Origin: Flavobacteriales bacterium
GTDB lineage: Bacteria; Bacteroidota; Bacteroidia; Flavobacteriales; Flavobacteriaceae
Assembly (NCBI GenBank): GCA_004214185.1
Contig: SGZG01000004.1
Span: 1 to 59,459 of the forward strand
Direction: 5' to 3'
Length of the DNA: 59,459 bases
The position numbers and the translations under genes were made by a program. Shown here piece after piece: positions 8,609 through 18,652 of this stretch (the first letter of the stretch is position 1; each line of letters starts with the position of its first letter). Below the pieces are notes generated by a model that saw only the letters and a list, made by a program, of their open reading frames with translations, was not told the origin of the DNA and did no database searches.

Positions 8609-10183
8609 TCAATTATTAATTATTTGATTTTTATTATAAATTTTCTCTTTAATTCTCCAATTAAAACCATTTAAAATCTTTTCATTTTCTTCTAACTCAT
8701 CTTCAGGGTATACCTTACCCTCAGGATTAGTATAAAAAATTATTTCTTCTATTTCATTATTATCTATTAACATCTCAATTGAACTACAAATAGCTTTATC
8801 GATTCCAACTAATTCATTCGTATCTTCATCATACAAATAATAAATCATTTCGGTATTCCTGTTAAGTTTTAATTTTTTTAATTCATTTTCTTGAAATTTT
8901 CCATACAAATCAATTCCCTTCATTTGATTAAAATTATTAAAGCCTAAACTGTCTTTTTCAATAATAAAAGCATTGTTTAAAATTTTTAACGAATCTAAAT
9001 CGTTAGTTTTTAAATCTCTTAAAATATGAATTTCATCTCCTGTCATTTGACTATTTCCATTCCAAATAACTGGGTTTTTTTTTGCAATTTCATTACTTGT
9101 TAAGACTTGCTGTTCTCTTCCAGATAAGTCGTTTCGAAGTAGTTTGATCAAGCCATTTTTTTGGTTCATTACGAATTTGTCGGACTTTCCAGACATATTA
9201 GATTTTATGAAATTAACATTATATCTTCCTTTAATAATTCTATCTTCCTCTGGTCCAATAGCAAAAAGTGAGTCAGCTTTTATGAATAGTGAATCTGTTT
9301 TATAAATTTTGATAGCATATGGATTTTTAGTAATCAATGCTGAATCTAACGCCTTGTAAACTTGACCAAAATCTCCTTTAATAATAGTTTTATTTAATGT
9401 ATCGGTAATAATTACGTTATTTATTCCAGAAGCGTATTGTTTTTTATCATCAAAAATTAAACTATCTCCTTCAATTTTTCTTTTATCATATAGAATTTTA
9501 GATTTTTTGACGAAATAACCATTTTTATTTTTAGTATCGTAAAATCCTTTTTCACAAAATATGGTATAATCAACACCATTTATAACTGTTGGACCATAAA
9601 AAAAAGCTTTTTCTGTATCACTAAAATAATCTAGGATGTCAGAATTTATGTTGTAATCATCATTGTATACATTAACTCTGTCTTTAAAACTGTATTTAGA
9701 GTTATTTAAAAAATATTTGCCTCTACTGCTTTTTATTGTGTTTGAAGAGTCTTTAATAGTTCCACCATTTTCAAAGTATATTTCTTTAAGATCTCTGTCG
9801 TGATATAAAATTTGTGTTTTTAAACTTGAACTTTTGTTATTGAAAACTACATTTTCTCGTGCTATAATTTTTCTTTCGTTCCCATCATAGTCTAATATTT
9901 CACTATACAATTCAATACTATCTCCTTGTTTTACTACTACGTTTCCACTTGCTTTAAAAGAATTATTTTTTTTGTAAAATAGAGCGTAATCCGACCATAC
10001 ATCCATTCCATCATGAAAAAGATGAACCCTTATTTCATTGTCTTTTTTTAAAATATTTGCTCCAGGTAAAGTATTTTCGTTTCTGTCAAATGAACCAGCT
10101 TCTATTATTTGAATTATCTTTCTTTCTTGAGATATTACTATATTAAATAGTAGAATAAAGATTAATGATATTCTAATTTTCAA
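8609..10183 (-). CDS. OstA/LptA-like periplasmic protein
   Basis: 524 aa with an N-terminal signal sequence (KIRISLIFILLFNIVIS, then Gln). The first half holds repeated short beta-strand motifs such as SGNVVVKQGDSIELYSEILDY and IIARENVVFNNKSSSLKT, typical of the OstA-like fold shared by LptA and the LptD N-terminus, which bind lipopolysaccharide in the periplasm. It is much longer than LptA and has no beta-barrel signature, matching the longer OstA-like proteins of Bacteroidetes. A role in LPS transport is inferred. The start is TTG (10183) three bases after the purA stop; no ATG fits the signal peptide. Confidence 0.82.
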   Translation of the reverse strand: MKIRISLIFILLFNIVISQERKIIQIIEAGSFDRNENTLPGANILKKDNEIRVHLFHDGMDVWSDYALFYKKNNSFKASGNVVVKQGDSIELYSEILDYDGNERKIIARENVVFNNKSSSLKTQILYHDRDLKEIYFENGGTIKDSSNTIKSSRGKYFLNNSKYSFKDRVNVYNDDYNINSDILDYFSDTEKAFFYGPTVINGVDYTIFCEKGFYDTKNKNGYFVKKSKILYDKRKIEGDSLIFDDKKQYASGINNVIITDTLNKTIIKGDFGQVYKALDSALITKNPYAIKIYKTDSLFIKADSLFAIGPEEDRIIKGRYNVNFIKSNMSGKSDKFVMNQKNGLIKLLRNDLSGREQQVLTSNEIAKKNPVIWNGNSQMTGDEIHILRDLKTNDLDSLKILNNAFIIEKDSLGFNNFNQMKGIDLYGKFQENELKKLKLNRNTEMIYYLYDEDTNELVGIDKAICSSIEMLIDNNEIEEIIFYTNPEGKVYPEDELEENEKILNGFNWRIKEKIYNKNQIINN

Positions 10184-10186
10184 ATT

Positions 10187-11461
10187 TTATTTACGTATTA
10201 TAGTTTGTGTTCTATCAGGTCCAACTGAAATTATTGCAATAGGAACCTTTAATTCTTTTTCAAGAAATGATACATAGTTCATGAAAGCAGGAGGGAAATC
10301 CTTTTCTTCTTTTATTAAACTTATATCTTCTTTCCAACCTTTAAATTCAGTGTATATGGGTTTAATTTTTTGATTTTCTATTGAAAAAGGGAAATGTTCA
10401 ATTATTTTACCTTCATTATCATATGATGTACAAATTTTTATTTTTTTGAATCCTGAAAGTACATCGCCCTTCATCATCATTAATTTTGTAACACCATTAA
10501 CTCTTACAGCATATTTTAATGCAACAAGATCTAGCCAGCCACATCTTCTTGGACGACCAGTTGTCGCACCAAATTCATTTCCAACTTTACTCATTACTTC
10601 TGCATTTTTATCAAACAGTTCAGTAGGGAAGGGACCACTTCCAACTCTAGTTGTGTATGCTTTAAAGATTCCAAAAACATCTTTTATTTTGTTAGGAGCC
10701 ACCCCCAGTCCTGTGCATGCTCCAGCTGCAGTTGTATTTGAGGAGGTTACAAATGGATAAGTCCCAAAGTCGATATCTAAAAGTGAGCCTTGAGCTCCCT
10801 CAGCAAGGATACTTTTATTAGAATCTAATTGGTTAAAAATAAAATTTTCACTATCAATAAATGGAATTTGCTTTAGCTTATCAATGGCTTTGAAAAAATC
10901 TTCCTCGAGTTCTTTCAGATTATATTGTAGATCAACACCATAATTTTTAATCATGCCTTCGTGTTTGTCAGAAAGTTTTCTATATTTTCTCATCCAGTCT
11001 GAAAGTTCAATATCGCCAATTCTAATTCCATTCCTCCCAGTTTTGTCCATGTAAGTTGGTCCTATTCCTTTCAGAGTTGATCCTATTTTGGATTTGCCTT
11101 TTGATAATTCAGAGGCAGCGTCTAGAAGTCTATGTGTTGGTAGAATTATATGAGCTTTTCTTGAAATGCAGAGTGATTTGGAAAAATCAATATTAAAAGG
11201 TTCAAGTTTTTCAATTTCCTTTTGAAAAATTACAGGATCAATCACAACACCATTCCCAACTAAGTTAATAGTTTTTTTATGAAATATTCCAGATGGTATT
11301 GTGTGTAAAACATGCTTAATTCCATCAAATTCTAAAGTATGTCCAGCATTAGGTCCACCTTGAAAACGAGCTATTACATCATAATTTTTAGTTAATACAT
11401 CAACAATTTTACCTTTACCTTCATCTCCCCATTGAAGACCGAGTAATAAATCAACTTTCAT
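10187..11461 (-). CDS. purA: Adenylosuccinate synthetase
   Basis: 424 aa, normal length. Joins IMP and aspartate using GTP, the first committed step to AMP. The N-terminus has the P-loop GLQWGDEGKGKIVD with the catalytic Asp and Lys; then FQGGPNAGHT with the catalytic His, the KGIGPTYMDK segment, and TTTGRPRRCGWLDL. ATG start. It follows fur by only 3 bp and precedes the ostA-like gene by 3 bp, so the three are almost certainly one transcript. Confidence 0.97.
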   Translation of the reverse strand: MKVDLLLGLQWGDEGKGKIVDVLTKNYDVIARFQGGPNAGHTLEFDGIKHVLHTIPSGIFHKKTINLVGNGVVIDPVIFQKEIEKLEPFNIDFSKSLCISRKAHIILPTHRLLDAASELSKGKSKIGSTLKGIGPTYMDKTGRNGIRIGDIELSDWMRKYRKLSDKHEGMIKNYGVDLQYNLKELEEDFFKAIDKLKQIPFIDSENFIFNQLDSNKSILAEGAQGSLLDIDFGTYPFVTSSNTTAAGACTGLGVAPNKIKDVFGIFKAYTTRVGSGPFPTELFDKNAEVMSKVGNEFGATTGRPRRCGWLDLVALKYAVRVNGVTKLMMMKGDVLSGFKKIKICTSYDNEGKIIEHFPFSIENQKIKPIYTEFKGWKEDISLIKEEKDFPPAFMNYVSFLEKELKVPIAIISVGPDRTQTIIRK

Positions 11462-11464
11462 AAA

Positions 11465-11905
11465 CTATTTTTTTAATTTTTCTCCATAAAAATATAAAGA
11501 GTGGTTATTTATTTTGACTCCAAATATTTCTTCAATATTTTTTTTTATTCCCTGAATTCTTGGATCACAAAATTCAATAACCTCACCAGAGTCAGTTAAA
11601 ATGAGATGATCGTGTTGATGATCGAAGTAAGATTTTTCATATTGAGCTTGATTAGATCCAAACTGATGTTTTCTTACAAGCTTACACTCAAGTAAGAGCT
11701 CAATGGTATTGTATAAAGTAGCTCTACTGACTCGATAATTTTTATTTTTCATTTTGACATATAAAGATTCTATGTCAAAATGTTCAGAGGAATCATAAAT
11801 CTCTCTTAAAATAGCAAATCTTTCAGGTGTCTTTCTATGTGTTTTAAAATCTAGAAATTTTGTAAAAACATCTTTGACTATTTTTTGATTTTTTTCACTA
11901 CTCAT
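11465..11905 (-). CDS. Fur family transcriptional regulator
   Basis: 146 aa. Winged-helix N-terminus (residues about 18-85) with [16 protein letters not shown] as the recognition region, then the C-terminal dimerisation domain with [20 protein letters not shown]. Fur-family repressors sense iron, zinc, manganese or peroxide. Histidine/acidic ligands of the regulatory site are present, but the usual CxxCG structural zinc pair is replaced by TDSG and no C-terminal Cys pair exists, so which metal is sensed cannot be told. It is expressed upstream of purA (3 bp gap) and downstream of the RelA/SpoT gene (32 bp gap). Confidence 0.88.
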   Translation of the reverse strand: MSSEKNQKIVKDVFTKFLDFKTHRKTPERFAILREIYDSSEHFDIESLYVKMKNKNYRVSRATLYNTIELLLECKLVRKHQFGSNQAQYEKSYFDHQHDHLILTDSGEVIEFCDPRIQGIKKNIEEIFGVKINNHSLYFYGEKLKK

Positions 11906-11937
11906 AATTGTAAAATTAGTTTAAAATTATTGATTTT

Positions 11938-14133
11938 TTATTCCCTAATTACCTTTTCTATTCCATTAATTTTTTTCAGTCTTTTAATTAAATCATTTAA
12001 AATGTTTTTTGTTTTTACCCTTAAAGTAATTTGCCCTTTAAATATATTGTCAACTGTATCGAAATTCATTTTTTTTATATTGATATTTAATGAGTTGGAA
12101 ATTAATTTAGTTATCTGATTTACAAGGCCAAGATTATCAATTCCTGAAATTTTTAATGTTGATGTATATTCCTGAACCGTGGAGTCAATCCACTTGGATT
12201 TTAGAATTCTATATGCAAATTTAGATTGAAGACCAACAGCATTTGAACACGTTTTTTTATGAATTTTTATTCCCTCATTTATAGTTACAAATCCAAAAAC
12301 TTCATCACCTGGTATTGCATTACAACATTTTGCTAGGGAATATTCAAGAACTTCTTCTTCATTTCCAAAAACTATTTGATCATAGTTGTTTATAATTTCT
12401 TTTTCTGATTGATTAATTTTATTTGTCTTTCTTATTCTTTTTCTAAAAAAATTAATTAGACGATTGTTGTAATTAGCAAATTTTTTGAGCTGCGTATTAT
12501 CAACTTTTCCAATACCTACTCTGTAGAATAGATCTAAACTTGTTTTTAGTTTTAAAAAATTTCCTAAATCATTAACAGTTTTATCATCAAATTTTATTTT
12601 TAATTGTTTCAATTTTCTTCTTAAAATTTCTTTACCCTCCTCAGCTAAAACCTTTTTTTCTTCCTTTAAAGCAGTTCTAATTTTTGCTTTTGCTCTGGAA
12701 GTTTTTACATAGTCAAGCCAGTTTGATGAAGGTTTAGTATTTTCAGATTTAATGATTTCAATTTGGTCTCCACTTTTTAATACATGACTAAGTGGCACCA
12801 TTACTCCATTTACTTTAACCCCTCTAGTTTTTAACCCTAAACCAGTATGAATACTGAAGGCAAAGTCCAATGCTGTAGATCCTTTTGCAAGTGATTTTAA
12901 TTCACCTGCAGGAGTAAAAACAAAAATTTCAGTTGAATAAAGATTTAACTTAAAGTCTTCAACAAAATCAAGAGCATTAGATTCAGTATCTTCTAGGACC
13001 TCTTGAAGTCTATTTAACCATTCCTCTAAACCATTTTCGCTTTGATTTCCTCTTTTGTACATGTAGTGAGCAGCATAACCTTTTTCTGCTATTTCGTGCA
13101 TTCTTTCAGATCTAATTTGAACTTCAACCCATTTTGAACCTGGTCCTACCACCGTAATATGAAGGGCTTCATAACCATTTGATCTTGGTGATGTTATCCA
13201 ATCTCTAAGTCTTAGTGGATTTGGAGTATAGTAATCAGTTATAATAGAATAAATCTTCCATGCTAAAAACTTTTCATTATCAGGATCAGATTTGTAGATA
13301 ATTCTGATTGCGAACTTATCATAGATTTCTTCAAAAGAAATGTTTTTGTTTAATATTTTATCTCTAATCGAATATATAGACTTAGGCCTTCCATTTATTT
13401 TAAATTTTAAATTATCTTTTCTAAGCTTTTCTGAAATTCTTCTTGAAAAGTTTTTTATATACTTATCTTGTTCATCTTTACTTTCTTCAATTTTTGCCTT
13501 TATATCATAAAACATTTCAGGTTCAGTATATTTCAAGCCTAAGTCTTCAAGTTCAGATTTAACATCATAAAGTCCAATTCTGTGAGCTATTGGTGCGTAT
13601 ATATACAAAGTTTCTGAAGCAATTTTTATTTGTTTTTCACTTGACATAGATTCAAGTGTTTGCATATTGTGTAGTCTGTCAGCAATTTTTATGAGAATTA
13701 CCCTAACATCGTCATTTAAAGTCAACAACATTTTTCTGAAATTCTCTGCTTGCAGGGATACATTTTCTTCTTTTGATAACTTCGATATCTTAGTAAGACC
13801 AACTACAATTTTGGTTATCTTTCTTCCAAAAATATCTTTAATAGTCTTTTCTGAATATTCTGTATCTTCAATAACATCATGTAAAAGAGCTGCAGCTATA
13901 CAAGTTGCATCTAATCCAATTTTTGATGCTACAATTTTAGCTACTGCAATAGGGTGAAAAACATAAGGCTCACCTGATTTTCGTCTTTGATTTTTGTGTG
14001 CATCAACAGAAGTATTAAAAGCTAACCTAATCAACTTTCGATCTTCCCTTGAGAGAGATTGATAACTTATTTTTAGTAGCTCTTTATATTCTTTTGCTAT
14101 TAAGCTATTTTCTTTTATTGAATCAATAATCAT
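11938..14133 (-). CDS. Bifunctional (p)ppGpp synthetase/hydrolase (RelA/SpoT, Rsh)
   Basis: 731 aa with the full long-RSH layout. HD hydrolase domain: H60 in YVFHPIAVAK, LLHDVIEDT (H85, D86, E89, D90) and IADRLHNMQT. Synthetase domain: RPKSIYSIRDK, EIYDKFAIRII and NGYEALHITVVGP. TGS domain: IFVFTPAGELKSL to DQIEI. A C-terminal ACT-type region ends the protein. Both catalytic centres look intact, so it should make and degrade the alarmone as the sole long RSH enzyme in this window. ATG start at 14133, 30 bp after the M48 peptidase. Confidence 0.96.
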   Translation of the reverse strand: MIIDSIKENSLIAKEYKELLKISYQSLSREDRKLIRLAFNTSVDAHKNQRRKSGEPYVFHPIAVAKIVASKIGLDATCIAAALLHDVIEDTEYSEKTIKDIFGRKITKIVVGLTKISKLSKEENVSLQAENFRKMLLTLNDDVRVILIKIADRLHNMQTLESMSSEKQIKIASETLYIYAPIAHRIGLYDVKSELEDLGLKYTEPEMFYDIKAKIEESKDEQDKYIKNFSRRISEKLRKDNLKFKINGRPKSIYSIRDKILNKNISFEEIYDKFAIRIIYKSDPDNEKFLAWKIYSIITDYYTPNPLRLRDWITSPRSNGYEALHITVVGPGSKWVEVQIRSERMHEIAEKGYAAHYMYKRGNQSENGLEEWLNRLQEVLEDTESNALDFVEDFKLNLYSTEIFVFTPAGELKSLAKGSTALDFAFSIHTGLGLKTRGVKVNGVMVPLSHVLKSGDQIEIIKSENTKPSSNWLDYVKTSRAKAKIRTALKEEKKVLAEEGKEILRRKLKQLKIKFDDKTVNDLGNFLKLKTSLDLFYRVGIGKVDNTQLKKFANYNNRLINFFRKRIRKTNKINQSEKEIINNYDQIVFGNEEEVLEYSLAKCCNAIPGDEVFGFVTINEGIKIHKKTCSNAVGLQSKFAYRILKSKWIDSTVQEYTSTLKISGIDNLGLVNQITKLISNSLNINIKKMNFDTVDNIFKGQITLRVKTKNILNDLIKRLKKINGIEKVIRE

Positions 14134-14163
14134 GTTTACTAAAAATAATTAAAAAAACTGTAA

Positions 14164-15399
14164 TTATTGTAAGCGATTGATACGTTGTGCAAGGGTAGGA
14201 TGAGAATAATGCCACCAAACATATTTTGGATGTGGAGTTAAATTACTAAGACTGTCTTTTGAAAGGATTTTCAGAGCCTCAATTAAGTATTTGCTCTCAA
14301 AAGTTTGTTTAGCATAATTATCGGCTTGAAACTCAAACTTTCTTGAAAAAATATTGTTGACCAGAGATAAGATTTCTGAAACTGGTGTGTACAAGAACGA
14401 AAATGTAATCAATCCAATATGAAAACTATGATTTTGAATTCCCAATGCTTGTGAAAATATTGGCATATTTATTAATAATGACAGTATATAAAGCATCAAT
14501 CCTGTTTGAATAATTGAAAATGTTATGTTAAAAATTATGTGATTTTTTTTGTAGTGTCCTATTTCATGGGCAATCACGGCTACAATTTGATTATCATTCA
14601 ATTTATTTATCAAAGTATCATAGAGTGTAACTCTTTTAAGTTTTCCAAATCCAGAGAAATATGCATTTGCTTTAGTTGATCTTTTTGATCCATCAATCAC
14701 AAAAATATTACTTAAATCAAAACCAACCTTTTTTGAATATTTTTCAATATCATTTTTAAGATTTCCCTCCTCTAGTTTAGTTTGTTTATTGAAAATAGGA
14801 ACTATAATTTGAGCATAAAAACCATTAATCATCACAGAGATTATGGTTATAAAAACCCATACTATAATCCAAAAGTCTTTACCTACTGTTTCAAATTGCC
14901 ATATAATAAAACTTAAAACACTTCCCCCAAATAAAATTGTGATAAACCATGATTTTATCTTGTCAAAAAAGTAAGTTTTTAGGGTAGTTTTATTAAAACC
15001 AAACTTTTCTTCAATAACAAAAATATTATATAATGAAAAAGGTAAATTTAGGATGTCACTTCCAAAAAAAATTATACCAAAAAACCCTAAACTGATTAGT
15101 AATTCTGATTCAAAAAATGATCTTGCCAAATTATCAACATACAAAAAACCATCAAAAAAAAAGAACAACAATAATATTGTAAAGCTGTAGAATTTAGAAA
15201 CTTTTCCAAACTTGTAAAGTGTTTTTTTATAATCTTGAGATTTTTGATATTTTTCTTTATCATAAATATCATTCAGATTTTCAGGAATTTTTTTGTTAAA
15301 GAACTTTGCATTTATGTAATCTAAAAAATAATCCTTGATAAAATTTAGAACGATTATGGATATTAATATATAAAATATAATTTGGGGACTAATTATCAT
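14164..15399 (-). CDS. M48 family membrane metallopeptidase (Ste24/CAAX protease-like)
   Basis: 411 aa. Several transmembrane helices in the first 200 residues and again around residues 290-350. The zinc motif HEIGHYKKNH lies about residue 280, with the third ligand in EFQADNYAKQ about 75 residues later; this wide spacing and the membrane topology match Ste24/CAAX prenyl protease 1 rather than HtpX. In bacteria such proteases are thought to act on misfolded or small membrane proteins. ATG at 15399 lies inside the 3' end of the upstream methyltransferase gene (11-bp overlap). Confidence 0.93.
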   Translation of the reverse strand: MIISPQIIFYILISIIVLNFIKDYFLDYINAKFFNKKIPENLNDIYDKEKYQKSQDYKKTLYKFGKVSKFYSFTILLLFFFFDGFLYVDNLARSFFESELLISLGFFGIIFFGSDILNLPFSLYNIFVIEEKFGFNKTTLKTYFFDKIKSWFITILFGGSVLSFIIWQFETVGKDFWIIVWVFITIISVMINGFYAQIIVPIFNKQTKLEEGNLKNDIEKYSKKVGFDLSNIFVIDGSKRSTKANAYFSGFGKLKRVTLYDTLINKLNDNQIVAVIAHEIGHYKKNHIIFNITFSIIQTGLMLYILSLLINMPIFSQALGIQNHSFHIGLITFSFLYTPVSEILSLVNNIFSRKFEFQADNYAKQTFESKYLIEALKILSKDSLSNLTPHPKYVWWHYSHPTLAQRINRLQ

Positions 15400-16186
15400 C
15401 TCTTTGTTTTAATCCCTCAAATATAACAATTGCAGCACATACAGAAAGGTTTAACGAATCCATTTTACCTTTCATTGGAATACTTATCAATTCATCCGAT
15501 TTATTTCTCCAAACACTAGTCAAGGAAGAAGATTCTTTTCCAATAACTATAGCACTTGGTTTTGAATAATTTATGTCTAAATAATTTTTGCTTTTTTCTA
15601 CGTAAGTTGAACAAATTTGAATGTCATTTTTTGTTAGAAAATTTATTACATTTTCTGTACTGTCTGTAGCAATTTGCATTGAAAAAAGACTACCTAAACT
15701 TGATCTTATTGTGTTTGGATTATACAATTCTGTTTTTGGATTTGCAATTATTAAACCATCCATTCCAGCAGCATCTGCAGTTCTTAACAAAGCTCCAATA
15801 TTACCAGGTTTTTCAGGTGATTCAACAACTAAAATATAAGGGTTTTTAGACAACTTAAAATCATCAATTGAGTTATTTTTATTTTGAACTATTGCTAGTA
15901 TTCCATCTTCATTTTTTTTATAAGAAATATCATCAAATAGTTTTTTTGAAAAATCAAAAAGATCGAAGTGTTCAAAATTTTTTTTTATGAAATTCAAATT
16001 TTCATTAGAAATTATTTCGGAGCATATTATTATTTCAATGAAATTAAATTTGTTGCTATGACACATCTCAATAAATTTAATTCCTTCAACTAAAAAAGAT
16101 TTTGTTTGTTTTCTCTTTTTTGAACTACTTGACAATTTGGAAATATTCTTAAAAATAGAATTGTTTTTACTCGATATGTATTTCAA
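15389..16186 (-). CDS. TrmH/SpoU family RNA 2'-O-methyltransferase
   Basis: 265 aa. The SPOUT catalytic domain is clear: SPEKPGNIGALLRTADAAG (motif 1 Asn/Arg), IVIGKESSSLTSVW (motif 2) and IPMKGKMDSLNLSVCAAI (motif 3), forming the knotted SAM site. An N-terminal substrate-binding domain starts KYISSKNNSIFKNISKL, as in RlmB/YsgA-like enzymes. It methylates a ribose in rRNA or tRNA; the target base cannot be assigned. No ATG precedes the conserved start; an in-frame stop lies a few codons upstream, so TTG at 16186 is used. Head of the long minus-strand series. Confidence 0.9.
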   Translation of the reverse strand: MKYISSKNNSIFKNISKLSSSSKKRKQTKSFLVEGIKFIEMCHSNKFNFIEIIICSEIISNENLNFIKKNFEHFDLFDFSKKLFDDISYKKNEDGILAIVQNKNNSIDDFKLSKNPYILVVESPEKPGNIGALLRTADAAGMDGLIIANPKTELYNPNTIRSSLGSLFSMQIATDSTENVINFLTKNDIQICSTYVEKSKNYLDINYSKPSAIVIGKESSSLTSVWRNKSDELISIPMKGKMDSLNLSVCAAIVIFEGLKQRDDN

Positions 16187-16239
16187 AAGATTAATTATTT
16201 AATTCTTAAATGTAAAACATTAATTTAAATTTTATTAGT

Positions 16240-16247
16240 TAGGTTTG
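16240..16247 (+). promoter_or_regulatory. Possible -7 box (TAGGTTTG) for rocD
   Basis: TAGGTTTG matches TAnnTTTG and ends 22 bp before the rocD ATG, a plausible distance for a short leader. I see no convincing TTTG at -33. The box sits in the 83-bp divergent gap between the methyltransferase and rocD genes. Confidence 0.4.
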
Positions 16248-16269
16248 TTAAACAAAAATTTAAAATTTG

Positions 16270-17499
16270 ATGAGTAAGGATATTACTAACTATTTTATTA
16301 AACTCGAAGATGAATATGGAGCACACAATTATCACCCTCTACCAGTTGTTTTGAAAAAGGGTAGTGGTGTATATGTTTGGGACGTAAATGATAAAAAATA
16401 TTTTGATTTCCTTTCTGCATATTCAGCAGTAAATCAAGGACATTGCCATCCTAAAATAACCAAAGCTTTAGTAGATCAGTCATCAAAACTTACTTTAACT
16501 TCAAGGGCTTTTTTTAATAATGTTTTAGGCGAATATGAAAAATTTATTACTGATTTTTTTGGGTACGAAAGAGTTTTACCAATGAATACTGGTGTCGAGG
16601 GAGGAGAAACAGCAATTAAGTTAGCTAGAAAATGGGCTTATGAAGTAAAAGGAGTTCCCTCAAACAAAGCAAAAATAATTTTTGTTACAGGAAATTTTTG
16701 GGGTAGAACTTTAGCAGCAATTTCATCCTCCAATGATCCAACAAGCACAACAAACTTTGGTCCTTTCATGCCCGGTTATGAGATAATTCCATACAACAAT
16801 ATTAATGCTCTAAAAAAAGCATTAAAAGATCCATGTGTTGCTGGATTTATGGTAGAGCCAATTCAAGGGGAAGCTGGTGTTGTTGTTCCAGATGAAAATT
16901 ATTTATTAGATGCTTACAAACTATGTAGACAACATAATGTATTGTTTATTGCAGATGAAGTTCAAACTGGTATTGCAAGGACTGGGAAAATGCTGTGTTG
17001 TGATCATCATGGATTCAAGCCTGATATACTAATTTTAGGAAAAGCACTTTCAGGTGGTGTATTTCCAGTTTCTGCGGTTCTGTCATCACACGAAATTATG
17101 CTCACAATTAAGCCTGGAGAACATGGTTCAACTTATGGTGGTAATCCGTTAGCTTGTCAAGTAGCTATTGCGGCTTTAAAGGTTATTAAGGACGAAGATT
17201 TGTGTAAAAATTCAGAGTTAATGGGAGAGTATTTTAGAACTGAATTAAAAAAATACATTTCCAAAAGTAAAACAGTTAAGCTAGTTAGAGGAAAAGGTCT
17301 TTTAAATGCTATTGTAATCAATGACCATCCGGAAAGCGATACGGCATGGAAAATATGTTTGAATTTAAAAGAAAATGGATTATTGGCTAAGCCAACACAT
17401 GGAAATATTATTAGATTTGCACCTCCACTAACCATAAAAAAAGAAGAAATTGAATTAGCGGTTAAGATTATTATTTCTTCATTAAAAGAATTTGAATAA
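16270..17499 (+). CDS. rocD: Ornithine aminotransferase (ornithine-oxo-acid transaminase)
   Basis: 409 aa from the ATG at 16270 (a TTG codon directly before it is also in frame). Converts ornithine and 2-oxoglutarate to glutamate semialdehyde and glutamate, linking arginine and proline metabolism. The N-terminus [20 protein letters not shown] and the segment [15 protein letters not shown] are specific to ornithine aminotransferases; [32 protein letters not shown] and [15 protein letters not shown] (Schiff-base Lys about 258) complete the active site. It is followed one base later by the cysteine desulfurase gene, so they are co-transcribed. Confidence 0.95.
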   Translation: MSKDITNYFIKLEDEYGAHNYHPLPVVLKKGSGVYVWDVNDKKYFDFLSAYSAVNQGHCHPKITKALVDQSSKLTLTSRAFFNNVLGEYEKFITDFFGYERVLPMNTGVEGGETAIKLARKWAYEVKGVPSNKAKIIFVTGNFWGRTLAAISSSNDPTSTTNFGPFMPGYEIIPYNNINALKKALKDPCVAGFMVEPIQGEAGVVVPDENYLLDAYKLCRQHNVLFIADEVQTGIARTGKMLCCDHHGFKPDILILGKALSGGVFPVSAVLSSHEIMLTIKPGEHGSTYGGNPLACQVAIAALKVIKDEDLCKNSELMGEYFRTELKKYISKSKTVKLVRGKGLLNAIVINDHPESDTAWKICLNLKENGLLAKPTHGNIIRFAPPLTIKKEEIELAVKIIISSLKEFE

Positions 17500-17500
17500 A

Positions 17501-18652
17501 ATGAATAAAATTTATTTTGACAATGCTGCAACAACACAAATAGATTCTGCTGTAGTTGATAGGATTCAAAATATAATGTTAAACAATTATGGAAATCCAA
17601 ATTCTACCCACAGTTATGGACGTTCCGCTAGAACCTTAATTGAAAAAGCTAGAAAAACTGTTTCTACACAATTTAAAGCTTCGCCCTCAGAAATTTATTT
17701 TACTTCATGCGGTACGGAATCTGATAACATGGTTTTGATCTCAGCTGTAAGAGATTTGAGAGTAAAAAGAATAATAACATCAAAAATTGAACACAAGGCA
17801 GTTTTGAATGTTGTTAAATATTTAACTGAAACAGAATCAATTGAGATTAAGTATGTTGATGTTTTAAATAATGGGTTAATAGATTATAATCATTTAGAAA
17901 TCCTTCTTAAAGAAAGTAGCCATAAAACTTTGGTTTCTTTGATGCATATCAATAACGAAATTGGGTCAAAGTTAGATCTAATTAGAGTTGGAAAAATGTG
18001 CGAAGACAATAATGCTCTTTTTCATTCAGATACAGTTCAATCTATAGGTAAATATGATTTTGATTTATCAAAACTTAACATTGATTTCATTGTTGGATCT
18101 GCACATAAATTTCATGGTCCCAAGGGAATTGGATTTGTTTACATCAATAAGAATCTTAAACTAAATCCTTTTGTTATTGGTGGAAATCAAGAAAGAGGTA
18201 TGAGGGCAGGAACAGAATCAGTTCACAATATATGTGGATTGGAAACTGCTTTTATTGAGTCTTACCAAAATATTATAACAAATAATAAGCATATTCAAAA
18301 TTTAAAAACTGAATTCATTAATCAAATTAAAAAACTTATACCATCTATTAAATTTAATGGATCGTGTGAAAATAATTTATTGAGTTCACCATCTATAATT
18401 AATGTTTGTCTTCCAATTTCTAAAGAAAAATCAGTGTTATTAGAATTTAATTTAGATATGAAAGGTATAGCTTGTTCAAGAGGAAGCGCATGTCAATCGG
18501 GTAGTCAGTCAGGATCTCATGTTTTAAATTCGATATTAAGTAAAGAAGATTTAGACAAACCTTCCTTACGATTTTCATTTTCAAAATATAACAGTTCGGA
18601 AGAGGTTGTCCGTGTGGTCAGTGTTTTAAAAGATTTTGTCGAATCAAATTAA
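17501..18652 (+). CDS. Cysteine desulfurase (NifS/IscS family)
   Basis: 383 aa from the ATG at 17501; a TTG nine bases upstream would overlap rocD and is less likely. Removes sulfur from cysteine for Fe-S cluster or thio-cofactor assembly. IYFDNAATTQ opens the protein, PNSTHSYGRSAR follows, the PLP Lys lies in VGSAHKFHGPKGIGF (about 203), and the mobile-loop cysteine in CSRGSACQSGSQ. No Fe-S scaffold gene lies nearby; Bacteroidetes normally carry SufS in a separate suf operon, so this is an additional NifS-like enzyme. Its stop codon interlocks with the stop of the convergent M23 gene through the shared TTAA. Confidence 0.92.
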   Translation: MNKIYFDNAATTQIDSAVVDRIQNIMLNNYGNPNSTHSYGRSARTLIEKARKTVSTQFKASPSEIYFTSCGTESDNMVLISAVRDLRVKRIITSKIEHKAVLNVVKYLTETESIEIKYVDVLNNGLIDYNHLEILLKESSHKTLVSLMHINNEIGSKLDLIRVGKMCEDNNALFHSDTVQSIGKYDFDLSKLNIDFIVGSAHKFHGPKGIGFVYINKNLKLNPFVIGGNQERGMRAGTESVHNICGLETAFIESYQNIITNNKHIQNLKTEFINQIKKLIPSIKFNGSCENNLLSSPSIINVCLPISKEKSVLLEFNLDMKGIACSRGSACQSGSQSGSHVLNSILSKEDLDKPSLRFSFSKYNSSEEVVRVVSVLKDFVESN

